From RGIG464 sp045599585 (GTDB lineage: Bacteria > Myxococcota_A > Bradymonadia > UBA4248), in the NCBI GenBank assembly GCA_045599585.1, contig JAZRWH010000178.1:1-21485 (forward strand): a DNA stretch of 21,485 nucleotides. Reading direction: 5' to 3'. The translations under genes and the position numbers were made by a program. Under the pieces are notes generated by a model. It searched no databases. It was not told the DNA's origin and saw only the letters and a program-made list of their open reading frames with translations. Below are positions 5,147 to 11,973 of the stretch, piece after piece; the stretch's first letter is position 1; the number at the start of each line of letters is the position of its first letter.

Positions 5147-7900
5147 ATGAAAAACGTAACGCGTTTTGCGTATATTGTGTGCTGCACAGCACTTTGCCTC
5201 TGTAGCTGCAATCTCTCAACCTCTGACAACAACGCAAATCCGGACGACAATGCTTCCGCTGCTGAGCCCAATACGCAACAGGCTGAACAACCTACAAAAA
5301 ACAAAGTAACGACGCTTACGACAATTTCTGTTTGGATGCCCATCACTGCCAAAGATGGCACGACATTCGAACGATGCCTCAACGCAAATGGTTGCGAATT
5401 TAATGGCAAACGCTATTTGCTCGGCTCTCAAAAAAAAGGAGAGATCGTCTCCTGCGGCGAAAAAGAAGGCTTTGAGTTCGTGCAAGGTTATGCTTGCCAA
5501 CCGCTCTTTAGCGAAAAAATTTGTATTAGCAAGAGTAGCTGTGCGTGCGGCAATACGTCGATTGAGCCAGGTGAATTTTGTATCAACGATTACTACAAAT
5601 CAACATATGACAAATTGTTGATCAACCGCATGCCTGAAGAAGAAAAAACGAACTACAATCATAATCATATCGAAAATTATCATCCGCTACACGTTGATGA
5701 ATTAGAAAATGAAGGCTCATGTATCGAAGAAAAAGGCTATCAATGTAGCGATGATGAAATCAAAAATCTTATCCAAGATCAGTACGGATCTCAATTTAGC
5801 TGCATTGATATCATGACTGAAGATACAAAACTTGTGTCTGACAACAAAGAATGCAGCATCTTACATTATACGCCCATCATCTATTGCAATAAACGATCCG
5901 GTTGTAAAACGCCTGACGGACGTATATTCAGTTATCTGTACCACGATGTACTCGAGGACAAACTCAATTTGAATGCCTGTACATATTATTTAAACGGTCA
6001 ATTTGATTCTACAATCGAAACCCGCTGCAAAACAGGTGACTGCGTATGGCCAGAAAATTACGAATTTTCTTCGACCGAAACAAACTTTTTGGCATTCACC
6101 AACGATCCTAAAATGATCAAAAAGGTTGGCAACAAAAACACGATCGTTGGTTTCAAACAAGGTGCCATGCCCAGTTGGTTTGATGCGTACACGGTCAAAC
6201 AATCAGGTATTGCCGCAGTTATTAAAACTCGCATACCCGATACAAAAAAATGTGAAGGTGGCACGCTGTATTGTCATGGCACACAAAATGCCCCTGTACC
6301 AATCCCCGAAATGCGCGAAGGCTTCGTCTGTCAAACCGTTTCGGAGGGAATCAAAGAATGGGTTTGTACCCTTAAAAATGGTTGCGCCTGTGGTGATACC
6401 GTTACGCCTTACGGCGCATACTGTTATTCAAACATGAGCATGGCCGGAGGTGTCATCCTGCTCGACAGCAACGATTTCAAATTCGAATCTTACAAAACAA
6501 TACCACAGCACAAACAAGCCCCCGTCTGTTACGGTAAATACTGCGCTTGCGGACCCCAAAACTGTGAAGTCGGCGCCGCATGTGACTTTGGTAAATGTAA
6601 ATGCGGCAATACAGATCAAGTTCTAGACAGCAAAGATGGATGGGTCTGCAAATACCATAACATCGACAATTTTGAAACGTATCGAGAGTTTTGCACAAAT
6701 CCCGAAGGTTGCGCTTACGGTGACCATAAAATCTGTCCTCAAAATGCTTACTACGCTTCCGGAGATTGCTATTGCAACGACAGTGACCCCTTGCCTGGCA
6801 CAGGATTTAGCTGCGATTCGAACAAAAAAGAATGGCTTTGTACGGACGAGGCCGGATGCGGCACCATTCATGGCATCGCTTATCAGCAAAATGACTATTA
6901 CAAAAAGATTAAATGCATCGCGCCGGCTTCACTCGAAACAAAAGGCTGCATGTGCGACAATCATCTCATGACCGAAGATGCAGAATGTCTGTTCAGTAAT
7001 TCTAACAACAGCAACGTCCCCGTCTGTAAAAATGAAGCTGGATGCTCGCTTGGCAATCTGAATTGTCATTATGGCGAGTATATGATCAGTAACAAATGCA
7101 TCGTTCCTGATTCGATGGATGGTGAAGCTGCCGAAGCTTACTGGATCGAAAAAGTCTATCAAAATGCCGTGCGTGCCAAGGACTGCAACGAAGAAAATTG
7201 CAAATGCGGCGGTACAATGTGCAAAGCCGGAACTTTTTGTCTCGACGGCACCTGTTCTTACGCCAATATCGTCTTTCAACGATACGGTCAGATTTATAAA
7301 TATGAATTCTCCGAAGATTTCGAAATCGATCTTCGAAACGATCCCAAACAAGCTAAAAAACTCATCGCTCGCATGCTCTATGGCGATTGGGCTGGCTGCA
7401 TAAACGGCATCAATGCCTACCCAATCGAAAAAGTCGCTATGTGGAACCTTACAAAAAGCGGCGGCGATTCCATCGAAAACCGTTACTGTGCAATCAGCCA
7501 TGATTGCGCTGAACCCTCTGAGTATGGCCCATACTCAAATCTCGGAAACGTCGTTCCCTTCGGTTTGTTCATTGACAGTGCTGCTGTTGACGCTCACGAA
7601 GACAAAAAAGCTTTGTGCGGTCAAGTTGTCTGCAATAACAACATCGACTGTGAATGTACAACGCGTTTCGGAAAACTTAGCTGCGGTTGCGCAAACGGCA
7701 ACGATATCGTCATTTCTTCCGACACAACGTTCAGCTGTGATCATACGACTGTCCTCAAAGAAGACGTCAATAATTATACCTGTCAGGTTGGGTTGGGCTT
7801 CATCTGTCAACAAGAAGAAGGATGTAAGTGCGGCTCCAAAACGTGTAGCCAAAATGCTGTTTGCATCGCACCTGATCTCTGCAGTTTGCCTCTAATGTAA
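5147..7900 (+). CDS. very cysteine-rich lipoprotein with repeated C-x4-G-C modules
   Basis: The ATG at 5147 is preferred over the in-frame one at 5132 because AAAGGA lies 6 bases before it. The 917-residue product begins MKNVTRFAYIVCC and has a lipobox-like LCSC at its N-terminal signal, followed by a disordered Asn/Asp/Glu/Gln tether, so it is probably an outer-membrane or surface lipoprotein. By hand count it has about 76 cysteines, around 8 percent. A module C-x4-[G/S]-C followed within a few residues by Gly recurs at residues 77, 126, 247, 407, 516, 565, 627 and 887. Several copies continue as CG-x(n)-C-x2-G-x2-C (for example CACGPQNCEVGAACDFGKC). Such spacing suggests small disulfide-knotted domains in series, stable only outside the cytoplasm. 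I do not recognise the family; it is not a plain EGF repeat. The gene has a terminator before and after it, so it is probably expressed alone. Confidence 0.88.
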   Translation: MKNVTRFAYIVCCTALCLCSCNLSTSDNNANPDDNASAAEPNTQQAEQPTKNKVTTLTTISVWMPITAKDGTTFERCLNANGCEFNGKRYLLGSQKKGEIVSCGEKEGFEFVQGYACQPLFSEKICISKSSCACGNTSIEPGEFCINDYYKSTYDKLLINRMPEEEKTNYNHNHIENYHPLHVDELENEGSCIEEKGYQCSDDEIKNLIQDQYGSQFSCIDIMTEDTKLVSDNKECSILHYTPIIYCNKRSGCKTPDGRIFSYLYHDVLEDKLNLNACTYYLNGQFDSTIETRCKTGDCVWPENYEFSSTETNFLAFTNDPKMIKKVGNKNTIVGFKQGAMPSWFDAYTVKQSGIAAVIKTRIPDTKKCEGGTLYCHGTQNAPVPIPEMREGFVCQTVSEGIKEWVCTLKNGCACGDTVTPYGAYCYSNMSMAGGVILLDSNDFKFESYKTIPQHKQAPVCYGKYCACGPQNCEVGAACDFGKCKCGNTDQVLDSKDGWVCKYHNIDNFETYREFCTNPEGCAYGDHKICPQNAYYASGDCYCNDSDPLPGTGFSCDSNKKEWLCTDEAGCGTIHGIAYQQNDYYKKIKCIAPASLETKGCMCDNHLMTEDAECLFSNSNNSNVPVCKNEAGCSLGNLNCHYGEYMISNKCIVPDSMDGEAAEAYWIEKVYQNAVRAKDCNEENCKCGGTMCKAGTFCLDGTCSYANIVFQRYGQIYKYEFSEDFEIDLRNDPKQAKKLIARMLYGDWAGCINGINAYPIEKVAMWNLTKSGGDSIENRYCAISHDCAEPSEYGPYSNLGNVVPFGLFIDSAAVDAHEDKKALCGQVVCNNNIDCECTTRFGKLSCGCANGNDIVISSDTTFSCDHTTVLKEDVNNYTCQVGLGFICQQEEGCKCGSKTCSQNAVCIAPDLCSLPLM

Positions 7901-7907
7901 TGGCTTC

Positions 7908-7979
7908 GACTATTCGCCCGTCGGGCGAATACGTCTCCGCCGCCGGCCTATTTGCTTACGCAAATACGGTCGGCTTTTT
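7908..7979 (-). repeat. two-hairpin repeat element, copy C; probable terminator of the cysteine-rich gene
   Basis: Hairpin C1: TATTCGCCC (7911-7919), loop GTC, GGGCGAATA (7923-7931), unpaired C7932, outer arms GAC/GTC (7908-7910/7933-7935). Linker of 6 bases. Hairpin C2: TATTTGC (7949-7955), loop TTAC, GCAAATA (7960-7966), unpaired C7967, outer arms GCCGGCC/GGTCGGC (7942-7948/7968-7974, one G-T). TTTTT follows at 7975-7979, so on the plus strand C2 can end the upstream transcript. The rest of 7901-8190 shows no further gene. Confidence 0.8.
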
Positions 7980-8190
7980 GTGTGGCCAGCTAAGATTTAA
8001 ACATATCCGCACGCGCAAAATGCGTTGTATGCTTTTTTATGCCTGACGTTTAAAATAGAATAAACTCATATCGCAAAAGTGTTTAGGCCAATGTCGTCTG
8101 CAGCCTTGTACGACAAGCCACGACCACCCAAATGCTTAAAAGCGTAAACGCTATACAGCCTTACGTCTTACTATATAAAGGAGTTCTATC

Positions 8191-9822
8191 ATGTTCAAAT
8201 CGCTAACCCCCATCACATTCGCTCTTCTTGCTTGCGCTGCGACATTCGGCTGCGCCTCGAATTCAAACTCCGCAAGAAATGATGTCAACTCTGCCGTTTC
8301 TCTCTTACCAGAATGCGAATCTTGGACTGATATCGGCTGTTATTACGCCATTGATCGCATCAAACAAAACATTAAAAGTGGGGCTGATGTCAACAAAGCT
8401 GACAAAAAAGATGCAGAATCCTTCTGGTGCCACTCTAGTGTCGATGTCTGTAATATCAATCAAATCTCCGGCGAAATATTAGATGCGATCGATGATCATA
8501 CAATTATGGTCACGCCTCTACTCGCTGCAGCCCTCAGACACGATAAAGAAGCAATGAACCTCATCCTTGAAAACAAACAAGCAAATCAGGATTTCAATGC
8601 GATCACCCTAAATGACGGTACGACAGACGTTTTTTATACGATCCAAGATGTCTCGATTCTTATGAATGACTTTGAAGCCCTCAAGCTTCTCGTCGAAACA
8701 AATGCGGACACACTCTCCGTTTCGGAAGATATTCACATGGTCGCCGCGCTCACAAGTACAGATATTGAGATCGCAAAATACATCGTCGAAAAGTCAAATA
8801 CCAAGCCCACCAATGAGGATTCCTCAATCAACTTGATGCCCTACGCTGTTTCTCTGGGAAACATTCCGCTTGCTGATTGGCTCATCGCCCGCGGGGCTGA
8901 TGTCAATCAAATCGATGCCAGTACAGGCAATACACTACTCCATTTAGCGGTAGCCCATCAAGAACTCGATATGCTCAACAATCTGCTCGACAAGGGCGCT
9001 GATGCCTCGGTCAAAGATCTCACCGACGTTACGCCGATTGATCTAGCCCTTGAGGTCGGTGATCCCAACATCATCGAAGTCTTCTTGTCACGTGGCCTCC
9101 TTACACCTACCTCGGTTGAGGCTGGTGCACTGCTCCTCATCCCAAATGGCAGTTTTAATTATTACAAAATGCTTTTAGACATCGGCGTTGAATTTGAACA
9201 AGAGTTCTTTATGTCTATGGTACTCGATGATGCCTTTTCATCTGCCCAAAACATCGCCTTGACGGATGCTTTTATCGAATACTACGACCTGCTAAACAAC
9301 ACCGAAGAAAATGCTTTCGTTACCGCAGCTCGCTCGCACAGTCCCAAACTCGTACAACATCTCATTGACAAAGGTTTTGACGTAAACCGCCCTGATGCAA
9401 CTACAAAAACAACACCGCTCATGTATGCTGTCGCAGAAAAACCTGAGGAATCAGTCAGTGAAAAAGAACACAATCCAGTTTTAGGTGTCATCAAGATCTT
9501 GCTCAAAGCGGGCGCAAAAGTAGATGTACTCGATAACATTGAAGATACGCCGCTCACACTTGCAATTATGAGTGGTCAACCTGCGCACGTTCAAGCGCTG
9601 ATCGAAGCGGGGGCTGATGTCAATTTCCGTGGCAACTACAACATTACTGCGCTCATGCAAGCTGCAAAGTCTGAACAGCCCGAAATGGTTGAAACCCTCC
9701 TTAAAGCCGGTGCAGACATCTCAATTCGCTCTTCACTTAATGAAACAGCGCTTTCACTCGCCAAACAATCAGGCAACGAAGCCATAATTAAATTGCTCAC
9801 CGATGCTGGTGCTACTGAGTAA
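8191..9822 (+). CDS. ankyrin-repeat lipoprotein
   Basis: The 543-residue protein starts with a signal peptide (MFKSLTPITFALLACAATFG) and a lipobox-like TFGC, with C21 as the likely lipidated residue followed by a Ser/Asn tether. It is therefore anchored in the envelope facing the periplasm or the surface. From about residue 50 to the end it is built of ankyrin-type units: clear copies with GADVN or GAD and the TPL-LA helix lie at 214-245, 246-276 and 278-310, and four more cover about residue 370 to the end. The units at 50-200 are degenerate. Ankyrin arrays bind other proteins; the partner is unknown. AAGGAG at 8178-8183 lies 7 bases before the ATG. A terminator follows, so it is likely a single-gene unit. 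Confidence 0.88.
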   Translation: MFKSLTPITFALLACAATFGCASNSNSARNDVNSAVSLLPECESWTDIGCYYAIDRIKQNIKSGADVNKADKKDAESFWCHSSVDVCNINQISGEILDAIDDHTIMVTPLLAAALRHDKEAMNLILENKQANQDFNAITLNDGTTDVFYTIQDVSILMNDFEALKLLVETNADTLSVSEDIHMVAALTSTDIEIAKYIVEKSNTKPTNEDSSINLMPYAVSLGNIPLADWLIARGADVNQIDASTGNTLLHLAVAHQELDMLNNLLDKGADASVKDLTDVTPIDLALEVGDPNIIEVFLSRGLLTPTSVEAGALLLIPNGSFNYYKMLLDIGVEFEQEFFMSMVLDDAFSSAQNIALTDAFIEYYDLLNNTEENAFVTAARSHSPKLVQHLIDKGFDVNRPDATTKTTPLMYAVAEKPEESVSEKEHNPVLGVIKILLKAGAKVDVLDNIEDTPLTLAIMSGQPAHVQALIEAGADVNFRGNYNITALMQAAKSEQPEMVETLLKAGADISIRSSLNETALSLAKQSGNEAIIKLLTDAGATE

Positions 9823-9851
9823 TTTTTCGTTTTGTATTATGATTTAAGTTC

Positions 9852-9879
9852 AACGCCCGCTAAATTGCGGGCGTTTTTT
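9852..9879 (+). terminator. intrinsic terminator after the ankyrin gene
   Basis: AACGCCCGC (9852-9860) pairs perfectly with GCGGGCGTT (9867-9875) around TAAATT and is followed by a T6 run (9874-9879). It starts 29 bases after the stop codon. Confidence 0.9.
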
Positions 9880-9953
9880 GTTAAATTCTGACTTATATTT
9901 ATATACGATCAATCATTTCTTCAAAATTAGATAAAAAGTGGTAGATTTTACCT

Positions 9954-10010
9954 GACGTCCAATAGGCAACGACGTCCAAATAAACGATCATGTATTGCTG
10001 GGATTTCCCA
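9954..10010 (+). promoter_or_regulatory. possible operator region upstream of the cation transporter
   Basis: GACGTCCAA occurs twice, at 9954-9962 and 9971-9979, with a 17-base period, and TGGGA-TT-TCCCA at 9999-10010 is a short inverted repeat. Both lie in the AT-rich 241-base gap before the transporter gene. They could be sites for a metal-responsive regulator, but there is no match to a named consensus. Confidence 0.25.
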
Positions 10011-10063
10011 AAGACTACCGTTTAAAAGCTTATTTATCTTATTAAATATAGGTATAAATTATA

Positions 10064-11245
10064 ATGATTACAGAACTTCTCATCCATAAATTCGTTTCAA
10101 CCCCTGAGCAGGTCTCGGACAATAAAACGCGCACGGCTTATGGTAAACTCGCGAGTTTTGTCGGTATTTTTTGCAACGTTCTTTTGTTCATAGGAAAACT
10201 CATTGCAGGCATCATCTCTGGTAGTATCGCCATTACAGCTGATGCCATCAATAACTTGTCTGATGCATCGAGCAATATCATTACCCTTCTCGGGTTTTGG
10301 CTCGGCGCGAAAGCACCTGACAAAAAACATCCTTACGGCTATGCGCGCTATGAATACCTAGCAGGCCTTAGCGTCTCCGTCATGATCGTCGCTATCGGCA
10401 TTATGCTCGCTAAAGATTCTATCCTTAAAATCATTGAACCAGAAGAAACGACATTCAGCTGGCTTACAGTTGCCATTCTCACGGCTTCAATCATCGTAAA
10501 AATATGGATGAGCTTCTTCAACCGACACATTGGCAATGTCATTGATTCCGATACGCTTCGCGCTGCCGCCGCAGACAGCCGCAACGACGTTTTAAGTACC
10601 GGTGCCGTTCTTATCAGCACCTTTGTCTGTGCCTGGACAGGCATTGAAATCATCGACGGCATCATGGGCTTACTTGTCGCCGTATTCATCGTCTACAGCG
10701 GCCTCGGTCTCGTCAAAGACACGATGTCTCCCCTTCTTGGCGAAAATCCTGACCCCGAACTCATCACGCACATCGAAGAAAAAGTCATGTCTTACAAAGG
10801 CGTTTTGGGCATGCATGACCTGCTCGTACACGACTACGGTCCAGGCCATCGATTTGCCAGTCTCCACGTTGAAATGCCCGTCGAAATGAATCCCATGGAC
10901 AGTCATGACATTATCGATAACATCGAAGCAGATTTCCTCAAAAACGATAACTTACTCGTTTCAATTCACTACGATCCGATCGTGACGGCAGACGCATCGA
11001 TCAAAGCCCTGCGCGAACAACTCAACGACGCCATTGTCAAAATCGACGAGGCCTTAACAATTCATGACCTCCGCATCGTCTCGGGCGAAACACATACAAA
11101 CGTCCTCTTTGACCTCGTTTTTCCGCCAGGCTTCAAAAAAGATCGCGACCAAGTCGTCGATGAAGTCTGCGCAAAAGTCCGTGCGCTTGATGAAAAATAC
11201 ATCCCCAAAATTAAGTGCGAACAAAGTTTCTCTATTCGCGACTAA
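10064..11245 (+). CDS. cation diffusion facilitator (CDF) metal exporter, Mn-type metal site
   Basis: CDF proteins export divalent metal ions from the cytoplasm in exchange for protons and work as inner-membrane dimers. The 393-residue protein has about six membrane segments between residues 30 and 215. The transport site reads as N63xxxD67 in helix 2 (AINNLSDAS) and D171xxxD175 in helix 5 (ADSRND). Zn exporters normally have a His at the helix-5 position; the N/D-D/D pattern is the one described for Mn exporters such as MntE, so Mn(II) is the likelier cargo. The ferredoxin-like cytoplasmic domain (about 225-310, GPGHRFASLHVEMP) is followed by about 85 extra residues that look like a second, similar alpha/beta domain (LTIHDLRIVSGETHTNVLFD...). 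The family usually has about 300 residues. The ribosome binding site is weak (AGGT). It is a single gene with a repeat-derived terminator. Confidence 0.93.
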   Translation: MITELLIHKFVSTPEQVSDNKTRTAYGKLASFVGIFCNVLLFIGKLIAGIISGSIAITADAINNLSDASSNIITLLGFWLGAKAPDKKHPYGYARYEYLAGLSVSVMIVAIGIMLAKDSILKIIEPEETTFSWLTVAILTASIIVKIWMSFFNRHIGNVIDSDTLRAAAADSRNDVLSTGAVLISTFVCAWTGIEIIDGIMGLLVAVFIVYSGLGLVKDTMSPLLGENPDPELITHIEEKVMSYKGVLGMHDLLVHDYGPGHRFASLHVEMPVEMNPMDSHDIIDNIEADFLKNDNLLVSIHYDPIVTADASIKALREQLNDAIVKIDEALTIHDLRIVSGETHTNVLFDLVFPPGFKKDRDQVVDEVCAKVRALDEKYIPKIKCEQSFSIRD

Positions 11246-11287
11246 ATTTTGACCTATCGCGATTGAATACTTTTGATGGTTTGCTTC

Positions 11288-11359
11288 GCCTATTCGCTTC
11301 ACAGCGAATACGGCTTCGCTGCCGGGCTATTCGTTTCACGAATACGCCCGGCTTACTTT
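11288..11359 (-). repeat. two-hairpin repeat element, copy D; probable terminator of the CDF gene
   Basis: Hairpin D1: TATTCGCT (11291-11298), loop TCAC, AGCGAATA (11303-11310), unpaired C11311, outer arms GCC/GGC (11288-11290/11312-11314). Linker TTCGCT. Hairpin D2: TATTCGT (11328-11334), loop TTC, ACGAATA (11338-11344), unpaired C11345, outer arms GCCGGGC/GCCCGGC fully paired (11321-11327/11346-11352). TTACTTTTTTT follows, so D2 can act as terminator on the plus strand. Confidence 0.82.
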
Positions 11360-11408
11360 TTTTATCCTACAAACTCAATGAGCAATCAACCCTCACCCTG
11401 TCAACGTA

Positions 11409-11498
11409 AGTCGGCCGTATTGCCTGGCGTTGACAACAACGCCTCACGGCAATAGGCCGACTGCCTACCCGTATTCGCCAACGGCGAATAGGGTGGGC
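11409..11498 (+). repeat. two-hairpin repeat element, copy E
   Basis: Hairpin E1: outer arms AGTCGGCC/GGCCGACT (11409-11416/11455-11462) fully paired, unpaired G11417, TATTGCC/GGCAATA (11418-11424/11448-11454), and a nested inner stem GGCGTT/AACGCC (11426-11431/11438-11443). Hairpin E2: TATTCGCC (11472-11479), loop AAC, GGCGAATA (11483-11490), unpaired G11471, outer arms GCCTACCC/GGGTGGGC (11463-11470/11491-11498, one G-T). It lies between the CDF gene and a convergent small gene, only about 57 bases from copy D and in the opposite orientation. No T-run follows on the plus strand. Confidence 0.85.
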
Positions 11499-11525
11499 CC
11501 AAAAATAAAAAACTGAACAAAAGTA

Positions 11526-11765
11526 CTATTTCTTTTCTTCAGCAGCAGGGGCATCTTCGGCGTAAATACCATTTTCATGCCCCCACTTTTCGTAATATGC
11601 GCGAACAGCATCAACATGCGCCTGTTCCGTAAAAGGTTTTATATTGTCGAAATCATGAATGGGCGTAAGCGGATCAGGCGCAACATCACTCTCTGATTTG
11701 GGATGAGGCGTCGTCCAATACGAATTGATGCTCTCGACAAGTTTATTCATTTCATCTTCAGTCAT
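11526..11765 (-). CDS. small acidic protein of unknown function
   Basis: The frame encodes 79 residues, starting MTEDEMNKLVESI, with a Pro/Asp-rich centre and an Ala/Glu/Lys tail (AEEKK). It has no signal peptide or membrane segment, so it is probably cytoplasmic. GGAG lies 8 bases before the ATG on the minus strand. The frame is not the shadow of another gene. It is divergent from the large operon at 11974, with 208 bases between them, and convergent with the CDF gene. No family is recognised. Confidence 0.6.
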   Translation of the reverse strand: MTEDEMNKLVESINSYWTTPHPKSESDVAPDPLTPIHDFDNIKPFTEQAHVDAVRAYYEKWGHENGIYAEDAPAAEEKK

Positions 11766-11861
11766 TAGCTTCGCTCCAGAATCTTTCCAAACGTGCTTCG
11801 TAGCCCAATCTGCGCCACTTTGAAGGAATACGCACGACTTAGGAATGCGTTATAACAGTAT

Positions 11862-11916
11862 CATACTCGCGATTTTTGAATTCTTTGAAAAAATCGTTTG
11901 CAATAAAGCGAGTATG
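11862..11916. promoter_or_regulatory. nested inverted repeat in the divergent intergenic region
   Basis: CATACTCGC (11862-11870) is the reverse complement of GCGAGTATG (11908-11916), and inside it GATTTTT (11871-11877) pairs with AAAAATC (11889-11895). The nested dyad lies 58 bases upstream of the start at 11974 and about 97 bases upstream of the divergent start at 11765. It could be an operator covering both promoters, or an RNA structure in one leader. No T-run follows, so a terminator is unlikely. Confidence 0.45.
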
Positions 11917-11973
11917 TCCCGATAAAGGCGTTACCTGCAAAGGGATTTCAACATAAAACAAACTGGAGAGACC

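Noticed and set aside
6929..7501. 190-codon minus-strand frame opposite the cysteine-rich gene
   Set aside because: It is a shadow of a long gene with a lipoprotein signal and ordered cysteine modules; the minus frame has no ribosome binding site or family pattern.
3755..11498. CRISPR array made of the repeated palindromes
   Set aside because: The copies are far apart and vary in sequence while keeping base pairing; there are no regular spacers and no cas genes.
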